From Bartonella grahamii ATCC 700132 (lineage in GTDB: Bacteria > Pseudomonadota > Alphaproteobacteria > Rhizobiales > Rhizobiaceae), in NCBI RefSeq assembly GCF_000518085.1, contig NZ_KI912377.1, positions 1-64,000 on the forward strand: a stretch of DNA of 64,000 nucleotides, read 5' to 3'. A program made the position numbers and the translations under genes. The notes beneath the pieces were generated by a model. It saw only the letters and a program-made list of their open reading frames with translations. It had not been told where the DNA came from and made no database searches. Position 1 is the stretch's first letter, and each line of letters opens with the position of its first letter. Positions 20,132-29,299 of this stretch are shown in pieces.

Positions 20132-21670
20132 ATGACTATTATACTAAAACCGAGCGAGGTGACGCTTAGTGAACTTGAAGCTATTTATTTTAATGGTGAA
20201 GTGAGTGAACTTCATAATGACACGCATTTAGCTATCGAGAAAGGGGCTCAGCGCATTGCTGAAATTGCTGCTGGAAGTGAGCCTGTGTACGGTATTAATA
20301 CTGGTTTTGGGAAGTTGGCTTCCATTAAAATTGATGCGGACGATGTTGCTGTTTTACAGAGAAATCTTATTTTGTCCCATTGTTGTGGGGTAGGAGAGCC
20401 TTTAGCTGAAAATATTGTGCGTTTGATAATGAGCTTAAAGCTTATCTCTTTAGGAAGAGGAGCTTCAGGAGTTCGTCTAGAATTGGTAAATTTGCTGGAA
20501 AATATGCTTGCAAAGGGCGTCATTCCTGTCATCCCTGAAAAAGGGTCTGTTGGTGCTTCAGGTGATCTAGCTCCACTTGCTCACATGGCGGCTGTTATGA
20601 TGGGAGAAGGAGAAGCATTTTTTCAAAATATTCGTATGAGTGGAGCGGTTGCATTAGAGAAAGCGGGATTGTCCCCTATTATTTTAGAGGCAAAGGAAGG
20701 TCTAGCTCTTATTAATGGGACTCAAACATCAACAGCTCTTGCCCTTGCCGGTCTTTTTCGAGCTTATCGGGCATTGTGTGGTGGATTGCTGGCAGGAGCT
20801 TTGACGACAGATGCCATTATGGGATCAACGGCGCCATTTCATTCTGATATCCATATTTTACGAGGACATTATGGGCAGATTGCTGTATCGAAAACATTAG
20901 AAAAGCTTGTAGAGGATTCAGAAATTCGTGCAGCACATTTACGTGGTGATGAGCGTGTACAAGATCCTTATTGTATACGTTGCCAGCCACAGGTCATGGG
21001 GGCATGTTTTGATATTTTGCTAGCAGCAGCAAAAACACTGATTATTGAAGCAAATGCTGTTACAGATAATCCATTGATTTTAAGGAATGGTGAAGTTGTA
21101 TCAGGTGGGAATTTTCATGCTGAGCCTGTAGCGTTTGCTGCTGATCAGATTGCTCTTGCTTTATGTGAAATAGGGTCTATTTCTCAACGGCGTATTGCTT
21201 TGATGGTTGATCCAGCAGTTTCTTATGGACTTCCAGCTTTTTTAGCGTATAATGCAGGTCTTAATTCAGGTTTTATGATTGCTGAAGTAACAGCAGCAGC
21301 TTTAATGTCTGAAAATAAGCAAATGGCGCATCCTGCTTCCGTTGATTCAACACCAACTTCAGCTAATCAAGAAGATCATGTTTCAATGGCTTGCCATGGA
21401 GCTCGTCGGTTATTGGTAATGAGCGAAAATCTTTTTACACTTATTGGCATTGAAACGCTTGTTGCAGCACAGGGAATTGAATATCGTGCACCTTTAAAAA
21501 CAAGTGCTTTTTTGCAATCTGTTATGGAATGTTTACGCAGAAAAGTTGCTTCTCTTAAGGAAGATCGCTATCTGGCTCCAGATCTTCATCAAGCACATAT
21601 ACTTGTGCGTGAAGGGCACTTATTGTCCATTTTACCAAAAACAATTTTTCCATCACTAGAATCCAAATAA
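20132..21670 (+). CDS. hutH: Histidine ammonia-lyase
   Basis: 512 residues, the normal length. The MIO prosthetic group forms from Ala-Ser-Gly at 142-144 within [14 protein letters not shown]. Other family blocks are [11 protein letters not shown] near residue 53 and TDNPLI near 310. The enzyme deaminates L-histidine to urocanate and ammonia. hutU, hutI, hutG and hutC are not in the window, so either the pathway is dispersed or it stops at urocanate. Its last codons form half of a perfect inverted repeat (see that entry). An APC-family permease 1.4 kb downstream could supply the substrate, which is inference only. Confidence 0.93.
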   Translation: MTIILKPSEVTLSELEAIYFNGEVSELHNDTHLAIEKGAQRIAEIAAGSEPVYGINTGFGKLASIKIDADDVAVLQRNLILSHCCGVGEPLAENIVRLIMSLKLISLGRGASGVRLELVNLLENMLAKGVIPVIPEKGSVGASGDLAPLAHMAAVMMGEGEAFFQNIRMSGAVALEKAGLSPIILEAKEGLALINGTQTSTALALAGLFRAYRALCGGLLAGALTTDAIMGSTAPFHSDIHILRGHYGQIAVSKTLEKLVEDSEIRAAHLRGDERVQDPYCIRCQPQVMGACFDILLAAAKTLIIEANAVTDNPLILRNGEVVSGGNFHAEPVAFAADQIALALCEIGSISQRRIALMVDPAVSYGLPAFLAYNAGLNSGFMIAEVTAAALMSENKQMAHPASVDSTPTSANQEDHVSMACHGARRLLVMSENLFTLIGIETLVAAQGIEYRAPLKTSAFLQSVMECLRRKVASLKEDRYLAPDLHQAHILVREGHLLSILPKTIFPSLESK

Positions 21671-21688
21671 TATTTATTTGGATTCTAG
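21656..21688 (+). terminator. Perfect inverted repeat spanning the hutH stop codon
   Basis: Two 15-base arms, CTAGAATCCAAATAA and its exact reverse complement, flank a 3-base loop. The stop TAA lies in the left arm. The 3' side continues TAGGGAAGGG, not a T-run, so it is not a textbook intrinsic terminator. It may act as a transcript-end stabiliser or a protein-binding palindrome. Confidence 0.5.
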
Positions 21689-21901
21689 TAGGGAAGGGAG
21701 ACACTTAATTTATGAATTTTCTTATATAAAAATTGGGTGAACTGATATATTTGAGTAATAAATGAATATGTACTCATTTATCAGCTAGTATGCAGTGGGG
21801 TATCTATATCCAATTATCTCTTTAGGTGTGCATAACAGCGTATGGACTAGCTTTTTAATATCAACAGAAACGGCCTAAAATCAGTAATATAGTGAATCTC
21901 G

Positions 21902-22246
21902 CTAATCTTGAAAAGCTTTGGAAAGTGTCTCTATGGCCCATTTTTCAAACCAAATTACCCCCTTAAGTGCAAGTTTTCCAAGCAAAAAAGTTATGGTAGC
22001 GATCATAACTCCTTTTTTAACTTTTTCTCTGATTGTAGATCCACCTTTTTCTATAGTGTTTTGATTTGAAATGCGAATGATAACCATATTTTTCGTCTCA
22101 ACAAGGATATCTTTTTCATGTGACGTTGTGGCAATGAAAAGACTTTCTTGAGATCTGCTTCTCCCAAGATTTGCATTAACCTCCACAATTTGCAAAAAAC
22201 AAAAAATAACTGTTATAAAAATACATAATATACTTCTTTTAAACAT
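21902..22246 (-). CDS. Small secreted/membrane protein of unknown function
   Basis: 114 residues. A clear signal peptide covers residues 1-26 (hydrophobic core, cleavage near VNA-N). The middle ~50 residues are polar, then there is a hydrophobic segment near 80-97 flanked by basic and aromatic residues. The plan resembles the small protein at 8939-9301, though sequence similarity is weak. I do not recognise the family. The gene stands alone, converging on hutH. Its AT-rich composition matches the surroundings. Confidence 0.5.
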   Translation of the reverse strand: MFKRSILCIFITVIFCFLQIVEVNANLGRSRSQESLFIATTSHEKDILVETKNMVIIRISNQNTIEKGGSTIREKVKKGVMIATITFLLGKLALKGVIWFEKWAIETLSKAFQD

Positions 22247-23119
22247 TTTTCCACCTTTTGTTATTTAAAATAATTCTAAAAAATTATAAAACATCTTAAA
22301 AAAGAGAAATGCATGATAAAATTTTTAGTTTTACTGTATACAATACATATAATCTATTCTTTATGAATGGTAAAATAACAATAAAATATTTGTATTTTCA
22401 AAATCTATACTTTAATTATGTTATAGAAGATAAGCAAAAAATGAAAGATTAAATCACTCCTAAAAGCAATTTTTTCAATATTGGCTTTTATAAGTTTATA
22501 CTGATAAATCAGATCACCATGAGGCAAAATAGCTCTTTTAGGGAAAACGCGTGTTTTAAAGTAATTAGATTTCCTAAGGAGTGGATTGAGGTGCACTTTA
22601 ATTACTGATTTGAATCCATTCAGTTGGTGTTAAAAGTTGTTTCATGGGATGTTGTACACAATTTGTGTTTGTTGTAAGCTAGAAAAGTAACAGAGAATTT
22701 GCTTAAGGTACCGATAGAAAATTTATTGACTTGCCCAAAATGTAGCTTTACGAATTTTAGGCTTCTATTTCTGTGAAGTGAAAAGAGAGGGTTGCAATTA
22801 GTAGTCTCATCAAATTCAGCATTTTTTCTGCAAAACAAACTCTGCAAAACAAACATAGAGAATACGAAAATAAATTAAAGGACAATTATAAAAAATTGCA
22901 TTACCACTTGATCACAATAACATGATAAAAAATGTGAGCGGTGAAAAAGCTGAATAACTTCTAATAAGAGTGCTTTTTCATTGTTTACGATAGAGCGTCT
23001 GATAGGCATTGTTCAATGCTCTTTAAACATACCTTCGGGAAAAAAATGAGGCTTTATGATGGATAAAGTCAGCATTGTCGTATGGCTTTTCGTCAACAAT
23101 TCAGTGAAGAAGGAAAAAA
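22247..23119. other. Intergenic gap upstream of amino-acid permease
   Basis: No supported gene. Two short minus-strand open frames (22405-22596 and 22620-22856) lack motifs and good ribosome binding sites. A purine-rich GAAGAAGGAAAAAA directly precedes the permease start at the right end. Confidence 0.45.
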
Positions 23120-24496
23120 ATGGAAACAAATGAGCTTAAACGAGGTATGAGCAAGCGCCAAGTTATCTTTTTAGCTCTTGGCTCTGCTATTGGAACGGGC
23201 CTTTTTTATGGGTCTGCACAGGCAATTAAGCTTGCGGGTCCAAGTGTTTTGATTGCCTATTGTATTGCTGGTTTAGCTATTTTTATGGTTATGCGGGCTT
23301 TAGGAGAGATGATTATTCATAATCCATTGCCTGGTTCTTTTGCACGTTATGCGGCAAATTACATATCGCCATTAGCAGGTTTTTTAACGGGATGGACATA
23401 TGTATTTGAAATGATTCTTGTCGGTTTGGCTGATATTACAGCTTTTGCGACTTATATGGGTTTTTGGTATCCTGATGTTGCTCCTTGGGTATGGGCATTT
23501 AGTATTACGTTAATTATCACGGGTATTAATTTAGCTGCCGTAGAAGTATATGGTGAACTAGAGTTTTGGCTGTCTTCTATTAAAGTTATTGCTATCATTG
23601 CAATGATTATTTTAGGAATAGTAATTATTTTTTGTGGTTGGGGTGAAAGTGCAGTTTTTTCTACGGTTACTGTTCATAATTTATGGAAAAATGGTGGTAT
23701 TTTTCCTAATGGTTGGTTTGGTTTTTTAGCTTGCTTTAGTGTTGTTGTCTTCGCTTTTGGTGGTATAGAAATCATTGGGATGGCAGTCATGGAAGTTCAA
23801 AACCCTCATCAAACAATTTCAAAGGCAATTAATTCTACTCCAGTTCGTATTTTGCTTTTTTATATCATGACGTTAGCTATTTTAATGTCACTTTATCCTT
23901 GGAATGAGATTGGTCTTATGGACAGCCCTTTTGTATCCATTTTTGAAAATCTTGGGATTTCATATGCGGCAAATATCTTAAATATTGTTGTTGTTACAGC
24001 GGCTATTTCTGCAATGAATAGTGGAATGTATGGTGCTTGTCGCATGATACATGGTTTATCGCAGGAAGGTTATGCTTTAAAGAAGTTTCAATATTTATCA
24101 AAAAATGGTATACCAATTTTTGTTATTTTGATGATCTTCGGTATTTTTCTTCTTGGTGCTGTCCTTAATTATTTTTACCATGAAAAGCTTTTTTTTCTTA
24201 TTGCTGCAATGGCAACATTCGCGACAGTTTTTGTGTGGATGATGATTCTACTTTCACAAGTTTTTATGCGAATTAAGATGCCTAAAGAAGCACAGAATAG
24301 TTTAAAATTTCCAATTCCATTTTGGCCAATAGGATCGATTTTTTCTATTTTATTTATGGTTTTTATTTTTATTCTCTTATGGTATTTTGATGAGACACGA
24401 CCAGTTTTAATTATAGGTTTTAGTTGGATTGCTTGGCTTGTTATTTGTTTTTATGCACTTAAACTTTATAATTTTAAGCAAAAGAAACTGCAATAA
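23120..24496 (+). CDS. APC-family amino-acid permease (AroP/ProY-like)
   Basis: 458 residues with about twelve hydrophobic segments. The N-terminal block SAIGTGLFYGSAQAIKLAGP is the conserved APC substrate-binding helix 1. ALGEMIIHNPLPGSFARYA follows, which is the amino-acid transporter signature of the AroP/ProY/HutT group. It carries amino acids into the cell by proton symport across the inner membrane. Specificity cannot be read from the sequence; histidine is a candidate because hutH lies upstream on the same strand, but a 1.4-kb gap argues against a shared transcript. Confidence 0.82.
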   Translation: METNELKRGMSKRQVIFLALGSAIGTGLFYGSAQAIKLAGPSVLIAYCIAGLAIFMVMRALGEMIIHNPLPGSFARYAANYISPLAGFLTGWTYVFEMILVGLADITAFATYMGFWYPDVAPWVWAFSITLIITGINLAAVEVYGELEFWLSSIKVIAIIAMIILGIVIIFCGWGESAVFSTVTVHNLWKNGGIFPNGWFGFLACFSVVVFAFGGIEIIGMAVMEVQNPHQTISKAINSTPVRILLFYIMTLAILMSLYPWNEIGLMDSPFVSIFENLGISYAANILNIVVVTAAISAMNSGMYGACRMIHGLSQEGYALKKFQYLSKNGIPIFVILMIFGIFLLGAVLNYFYHEKLFFLIAAMATFATVFVWMMILLSQVFMRIKMPKEAQNSLKFPIPFWPIGSIFSILFMVFIFILLWYFDETRPVLIIGFSWIAWLVICFYALKLYNFKQKKLQ

Positions 24497-25269
24497 AATG
24501 TGAATAGAGATTAAACTCAAAAAAAATAGCTGATGTTATCAGGAGAAGAGTTGTTTGATTGTTATTCTCTAAAGATTAGTATAATCTAGATTGAAGAAAA
24601 TCTGCTCGTTATTATTTTACTTTGGGAGTTTTTGTGAGCCTATGGTAATGACCAAATCATATAAATATTAGGCGTTTTTTGATGGTGAGCTCTGCAATCA
24701 ATATAAGTCTTTCATGTTAAAATGCCTAACAACGCAAATGGATTTTACTAGAGACAAGATTATAGGCAGATATCTTTTTTCAAACGCATTAATGGATTTC
24801 TGTTTTACAAGATAAGTTATTGTAAGAATTATTTTTATTGTTTTATAAGCTCTTTAAAAAATTGGTTGTTTAAATTTTGTTGTTTAAGGAACTACTATTG
24901 CTTTTAGAAGCGAAGATAAAGTTCTTGATGTATTCTCTTGAAAAAAAGGGTTGGAGTTTTCTGTGTCCTTTAAAAGGATATTTTGGTTGTTATGGGGTAA
25001 AGGGGAGAAGTTTTTTATTTCTATTATTTTTTTCTCAAAGAGGATTGGCGTTGGTAGAAAATAGTGGATAATAAAGTCATTGTATCATTGTGTTTGCAAA
25101 AACTTCAATAAAGAGCAGCAAGGTATCACAATAAAATTTCATAGAAGAGTAAATTAAAGAGAACAATGAACGTGTGACAGTTTTACGATTCTTATTGTTA
25201 TTGCGAGCAAAAGAGCAAGGATCAAACTTATTTTTTATAATATTGATACGGAAGTAATTTTTATCACAA
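24497..25269. other. Intergenic gap between permease and haemagglutinin relic
   Basis: No supported gene. A 64-codon open frame at 24877-25071 has no motif. The right-hand part may hold upstream remnants of the haemagglutinin gene, but nothing recognisable was found. Confidence 0.4.
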
Positions 25270-26610
25270 GTGGAGAAGGACAAAATGCACTCCGCAACTG
25301 TATTGTGGTGCAAAATTATTCAATATTATTATAAAAGGTGCTCAAGAACACTACGACCAGCAAAAAAATCATCGGAAAGTGGCTTTTTACACGAGAAATC
25401 TTCTAATAGCTCTGAAACGCATACCACAACGATTTCCTTTATCCTTGAGGCAATGGGCAAAATTGATACGGATGTACACGGAGATGCTATGATTATTGTT
25501 TCTCATCTGATTTCCGGTCAAGATATCAATGTAATGGGAGAAAGTGTGACGATTGTTGGCATGATAGACCATCATAGCAGCCATTTACAGACGCATGCAA
25601 CAGGTTTTGGTGTGGGTTCAGGCAAAAATTTTGTTTCGATATACGGGAGCGAAACAAAGACAAAAAATAAAGAGAGTTTTGAACATCAAGGCTCTTCTCT
25701 CAATGTTAACTGTAATATCAACATTACGCTCAAGAAAAAAGATGTGAGCGTAGTAGACTCTGATCTTGCAGGGGGAGGGTATTAACCTTTCAGCAGCGCA
25801 TGATGTCAATGTGTTTGTGGGTCACAATAATCATAGTTCGAGTACACAGGAAGAGCGCACAGGCTTTGGCTTTTAGTTTGAAAAGAGCAGCGGTGCTTCT
25901 GTTGGTGTTGGGGTTGCGAGTGCGAAAGACACCGGCGATCAATAGGAAGATACCTCCGTTCAATCCTATTTCAAAGTGCGCAGAGATGTGCAGATTACTG
26001 CTGATCATGATGTAAACATGCAAGCCGACAAATGTTTTGGCAGAGTGTGATGTCAACGCCGATGCTGGCAATAATATCACGCTTTCGGAAAACTATGATA
26101 TCTCTAAGACACAAGAGATGCCTGAAAAGTCCTTTGCTGGTGTGACAGGATTTGTTAATGTGGGCATTCTTGGTACCATAAAAGATACAAGAGATGTAGC
26201 AAAACGTTTTGCTCATGGGGATGTGAAACACAAAATCGGCAATGGTTTGATTGGCGGACTAAATGGCAATAGAGCAGCGATTGTTCGTGCACATAGCTCC
26301 AGGTGCCATAACAGTAGGTAAAGGATTGCGTGACTTTAAAAAGCGTGGCATTCACAATATAGCAAAGAAAACAGATATCTATCTTTTTGGAACAGCTGAT
26401 AAGGCTCTATCGATAGCGAATCCATTATATGTCGTAAATGATGGCGAAAAAGATCATGTCTACCTACAAAATCATTTACTTAACCCCATTGGTATAGGAT
26501 TTGGTCACAATCCACCTACTTTTTATAAGGTACCATCGGAGTTCCCTTATGTATTATTTCCACCAGCAATTCCCATGCGAAAGGAGGGGAGAGCGCTAGG
26601 CGGGCTATGA
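25270..26610 (+). pseudogene. Filamentous haemagglutinin (FhaB/two-partner secretion) relic
   Basis: Pieces in all three plus frames read as the repeat region of a large TpsA/FhaB-type exoprotein: GFGVGSGKNFVSIYGSETK, then KKKDVSVVDSDLAGGG, then AHDVNVFVGHNNH in another frame, then ADHDVNMQA and ECDVNADAGNNITLSENYD, and finally FAGVTGFVNVGILGTIKD before a distinct C-terminal piece ending near 26610. Frameshifts near 25785, 25870-26040 and 26265 break the gene. The TPS signal domain, most of the repeats and the TpsB transporter gene are missing from the window. Such proteins are surface adhesins or contact-dependent toxins; the C-terminal part is not recognised. Confidence 0.75.
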
Positions 26611-26729
26611 TCCTAGAATTGTTATAGTCATGCGCCTTATACGTGTGCAAGGTACTATGGAACGCTTCATATTATGCCAATTTATTCGATTTTAGATAAT
26701 TTAGGTTTAGGTTATTTATGGAGAAAAAA

Positions 26730-27132
26730 ATGAAACAAACCTTAAAATTATTAAGTGCGATAACTCTGTTGAGTATAGCTGGGTGCCAGTTTAATAAAAC
26801 TCCTACACCATATCTAGGGATGTGGGAAAAGCCTGGAGCAGACTTTACTGAGGTAGGAAAAGCACTGTTAGAATGTGGCATGCCAACCTCGTATGATGTC
26901 TTTCCAGAAAATAAAAAGTTAAGCCTCAATGCAGAGGCTTCCATTGATGCTTGCATGATCCAAGCAAAATTCCACTACAAATGGGGAGGACTATATTGGT
27001 GTTATACTTAATAAAGATGAAAACCTCCCCATTTGTCGTCCTAGTGCTGTTATCCCGCAACGAAGTGTCAAGAAGCGTTTGAACAGCTCGTTTTGTAAAA
27101 AATATAAAACCGCACCTGAATGTCAGCCTTAA
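26730..27132 (+). pseudogene. Small lipoprotein, copy 1, frameshifted
   Basis: Reads well from ATG 26730 with lipobox SIAGC, then a tryptophan-rich segment WEKPGAD, ALLECG and ACMIQAKF. After WCYT a stop (27009-27011) ends the frame. In the +1 frame the rest of the family sequence continues: ENLPICRPSAVIPQRSV to PECQP and TAA at 27130. Compared with the intact copy at 27495, this is a single frameshift near 27004. A shortened 93-residue lipoprotein may still be made. An extra in-frame ATG at 26718 precedes the probable ribosome binding site. Confidence 0.75.
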
Positions 27133-27494
27133 TTTTTGCTGGTGATGATCAACAATCCCTACCTTCATGTTTCTCATGCCTGTGCGGGGGGGACTTAATT
27201 CACCATTTCAATGCTATTTATTTATGGGTACTACAACTGTAGGCGCAATAATATAAAAATATCTATTTTTGTTGTAATCAAAATATTGATAATAATTATA
27301 GGTATGCTGTTGATAGAATATGATTTTAGTAATAATTTTACCGTATTTTTGATATAACAATAATGGTATAATCTTCGGAAAGGTAAAAATAATAAAGGTT
27401 GATAATATCCATCATTGTTTTGGAAATAAAAAAACAGCATGTAAAATAATTTATAGATTGTTTCGTAATATCAAAATTACTCAAGGATAGGAAA
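27133..27494. other. Spacer between lipoprotein copies, with poly-G tract
   Basis: No gene. The first ~60 bases match the 3' flank of the second copy and include a run of seven G at 27186-27192; the equivalent run after copy 2 has eight. The duplication unit therefore includes this 3' flank. Confidence 0.55.
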
Positions 27495-27896
27495 ATGAAG
27501 CATATTTTAAAATTATTAAGCGGGATAACTTTATTTGTTATGGCTGGATGTTACGAAGAGCAGCCTTCTCGAACAGCCGTAGATGCATGGGAAAAGCCCG
27601 GCGCAGATCAGCTTGAGATCAAAAAAGCTCTGTTGGAATGCGGAGTGCAGCATTTTGATGGTCGTCTTGATACAGAAACAAGTATGGATGAGAAATTCAA
27701 TGCTGAGGAGGCAGAGAATGCATGTATGATCCAAGCAGGTTTCCGAGATAAATTGGGAAGGGTGAAGTGGTGTGAGAAATATGAACATCTTCCAATTTGT
27801 CAGCCTGATGCAGTTATTCCTCAGCGAAGTGTAGAGAGGCGTTTGAATAGTCCTCATTGTAAAGAGCATAAAGAACAACCTGAATGTCAACCTTAG
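27495..27896 (+). CDS. Small lipoprotein, copy 2 (intact)
   Basis: 133 residues. Lipoprotein signal peptide with lipobox VMAGC (Cys at residue 18), so predicted to be lipid-anchored. Conserved family features are WEKPGAD, ALLECG, NACMIQAGF and a C-terminal Cys-rich part (WCEKY, LPICQP, HCKEH, ECQP); at least six cysteines beyond the lipidated one suggest disulfides in the periplasm or outside. ATG follows AAGGATAGGA. It is the only uninterrupted member of three tandem copies between a haemagglutinin relic and an autotransporter. Function unknown. Confidence 0.7.
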   Translation: MKHILKLLSGITLFVMAGCYEEQPSRTAVDAWEKPGADQLEIKKALLECGVQHFDGRLDTETSMDEKFNAEEAENACMIQAGFRDKLGRVKWCEKYEHLPICQPDAVIPQRSVERRLNSPHCKEHKEQPECQP

Positions 27897-28043
27897 GTGT
27901 TGATGTTTCTGTAATCAATAATCCTCGTGCTCTTTTTCTCGCATGGGGGGGGAGGTTGCTTTTTTAATGTATTAGCCATCTTGCATGCGAAAAAATACTA
28001 GCAAGCTTTTCAGCCTTTCTATCGTAAATATTGAAGGAGGGGA

Positions 28044-28295
28044 AATGAAAAATATTGAAATTATTGAGTGTTATAATTTTATTAAGTGCTGTTGGATGTG
28101 TTAGCAAATCTCCCCCAATCGATCTTGGCATTATGAGAAAAGTCCAATGTCAATAAATCTACGATCTCACAAGTACTGTTCAAATGTGGCAGGCAGCCGA
28201 TCTACGCTTTTCCTGAAAATATGGATTCGTGTGCAAGTCAGTTTGTAGCAATTTATGAATGCATGACTAAAGAAGGTTATAGATACAAACCGTAA
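28044..28295 (+). pseudogene. Small lipoprotein, copy 3, degraded
   Basis: After a GGAGGGG-like block and ATG 28044, the second frame reads KILKLLSVIILLSAVGC, the lipoprotein signal of this family. A stop follows, and the similarity resumes in other frames: YEKSPM, then VLFKCGRQPIYAFPEN and IYECMTKEGYRYKP before TAA. The order matches copies 1 and 2 (WEKPGA, ALLECG, FPEN, ACMIQAGF). At least two frameshifts, one just after the start, make it non-functional. Confidence 0.65.
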
Positions 28296-29299
28296 CATTC
28301 AAAGAGAATCTATTTTTTATCAGTATCACGAAGTGATTCATTTTTAGCCAATTTAATGGTAGTAAGGTATCAGCAGGCTATAGATAATGATATTTTTGGT
28401 GTAACCAATTAGACGAAAAAGATGTTACGTCTTGATGAATGATAAAAAACGCTAGTAAATAAAAAAAGCTTTGCACAAGTGATTATCAACAGTAGAATAT
28501 TCATTTTAAAGAAATAATTGAATGAAAATATTAAACGGAAGAAGAGAGAAATACGGCTCTTTTGTCTCCAATATAATTATATTCATCAGCTACGAGATTA
28601 GCAATAGTGTTGTTGTCAGATGATGATAACGGAGGATAGAGAGTTTTTGTTTAGAAAAATTTATTCAATATAAATAATGGCAAATAATAGCTTTGCTAAA
28701 ATATCTGCTTTAACGATAATAAGCAGATAGCTTTCATAAAACTGATTTTGATGAAATTTTATTTTGGTGTTTTTTAATTTTAAGATGGTGAGTGTTTTAC
28801 TGTATTTTAGATTTTATCAAAAGATCTAAAGTATTATGCAATTAATTTTGATATAAAGATCTTTTCATTTTATGATAATTTTTTTGTTAGATACTAGCAT
28901 TTTTAATACAGAAATTGTGTACATTAGGTTATAAATTAGTGTGCGATTTTTTGTTTTTTTGTTGTAGTTAAAGAAATGATGCTGTTATAGCTTTCATATA
29001 TTATATCTCTTCAAAATTCGCATTTTTCGCGTTTTTTGAGATTAGTTTTTTGGCATTTTGTATTGCAGTTTTTAGCGGTTTTTGAGATGCACTCTTTAAA
29101 GAGATTGTCATCATAAATGGTGTTTTTTAACTTTTTGTTCTTTCTTTACATAAAATACAAAACATATTATTAGTATGCTATAATTTATCATAAAAAATAA
29201 AAAACATTAATTTGTTTCATTCTTATTGTGTTTAATTTGTGGTTTGTTTTTTTGCCAGCATTTTTTGTTTTGTTGAAAAAAAGAAAGTTTTGAAAAACA
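28296..29299. other. AT-rich region upstream of autotransporter
   Basis: A thousand bases without a supportable gene. It is very AT-rich with many T-runs. It must contain the autotransporter promoter, but no single -35/-10 pair stands out. The start ATG at 29300 is preceded by AAGAAAG. Confidence 0.5.

Noticed and set aside
27531-27890. Minus-strand 119-codon frame over lipoprotein copy 2
   Set aside because: Antisense of the lipoprotein, whose signal peptide and paralogues support the plus strand.
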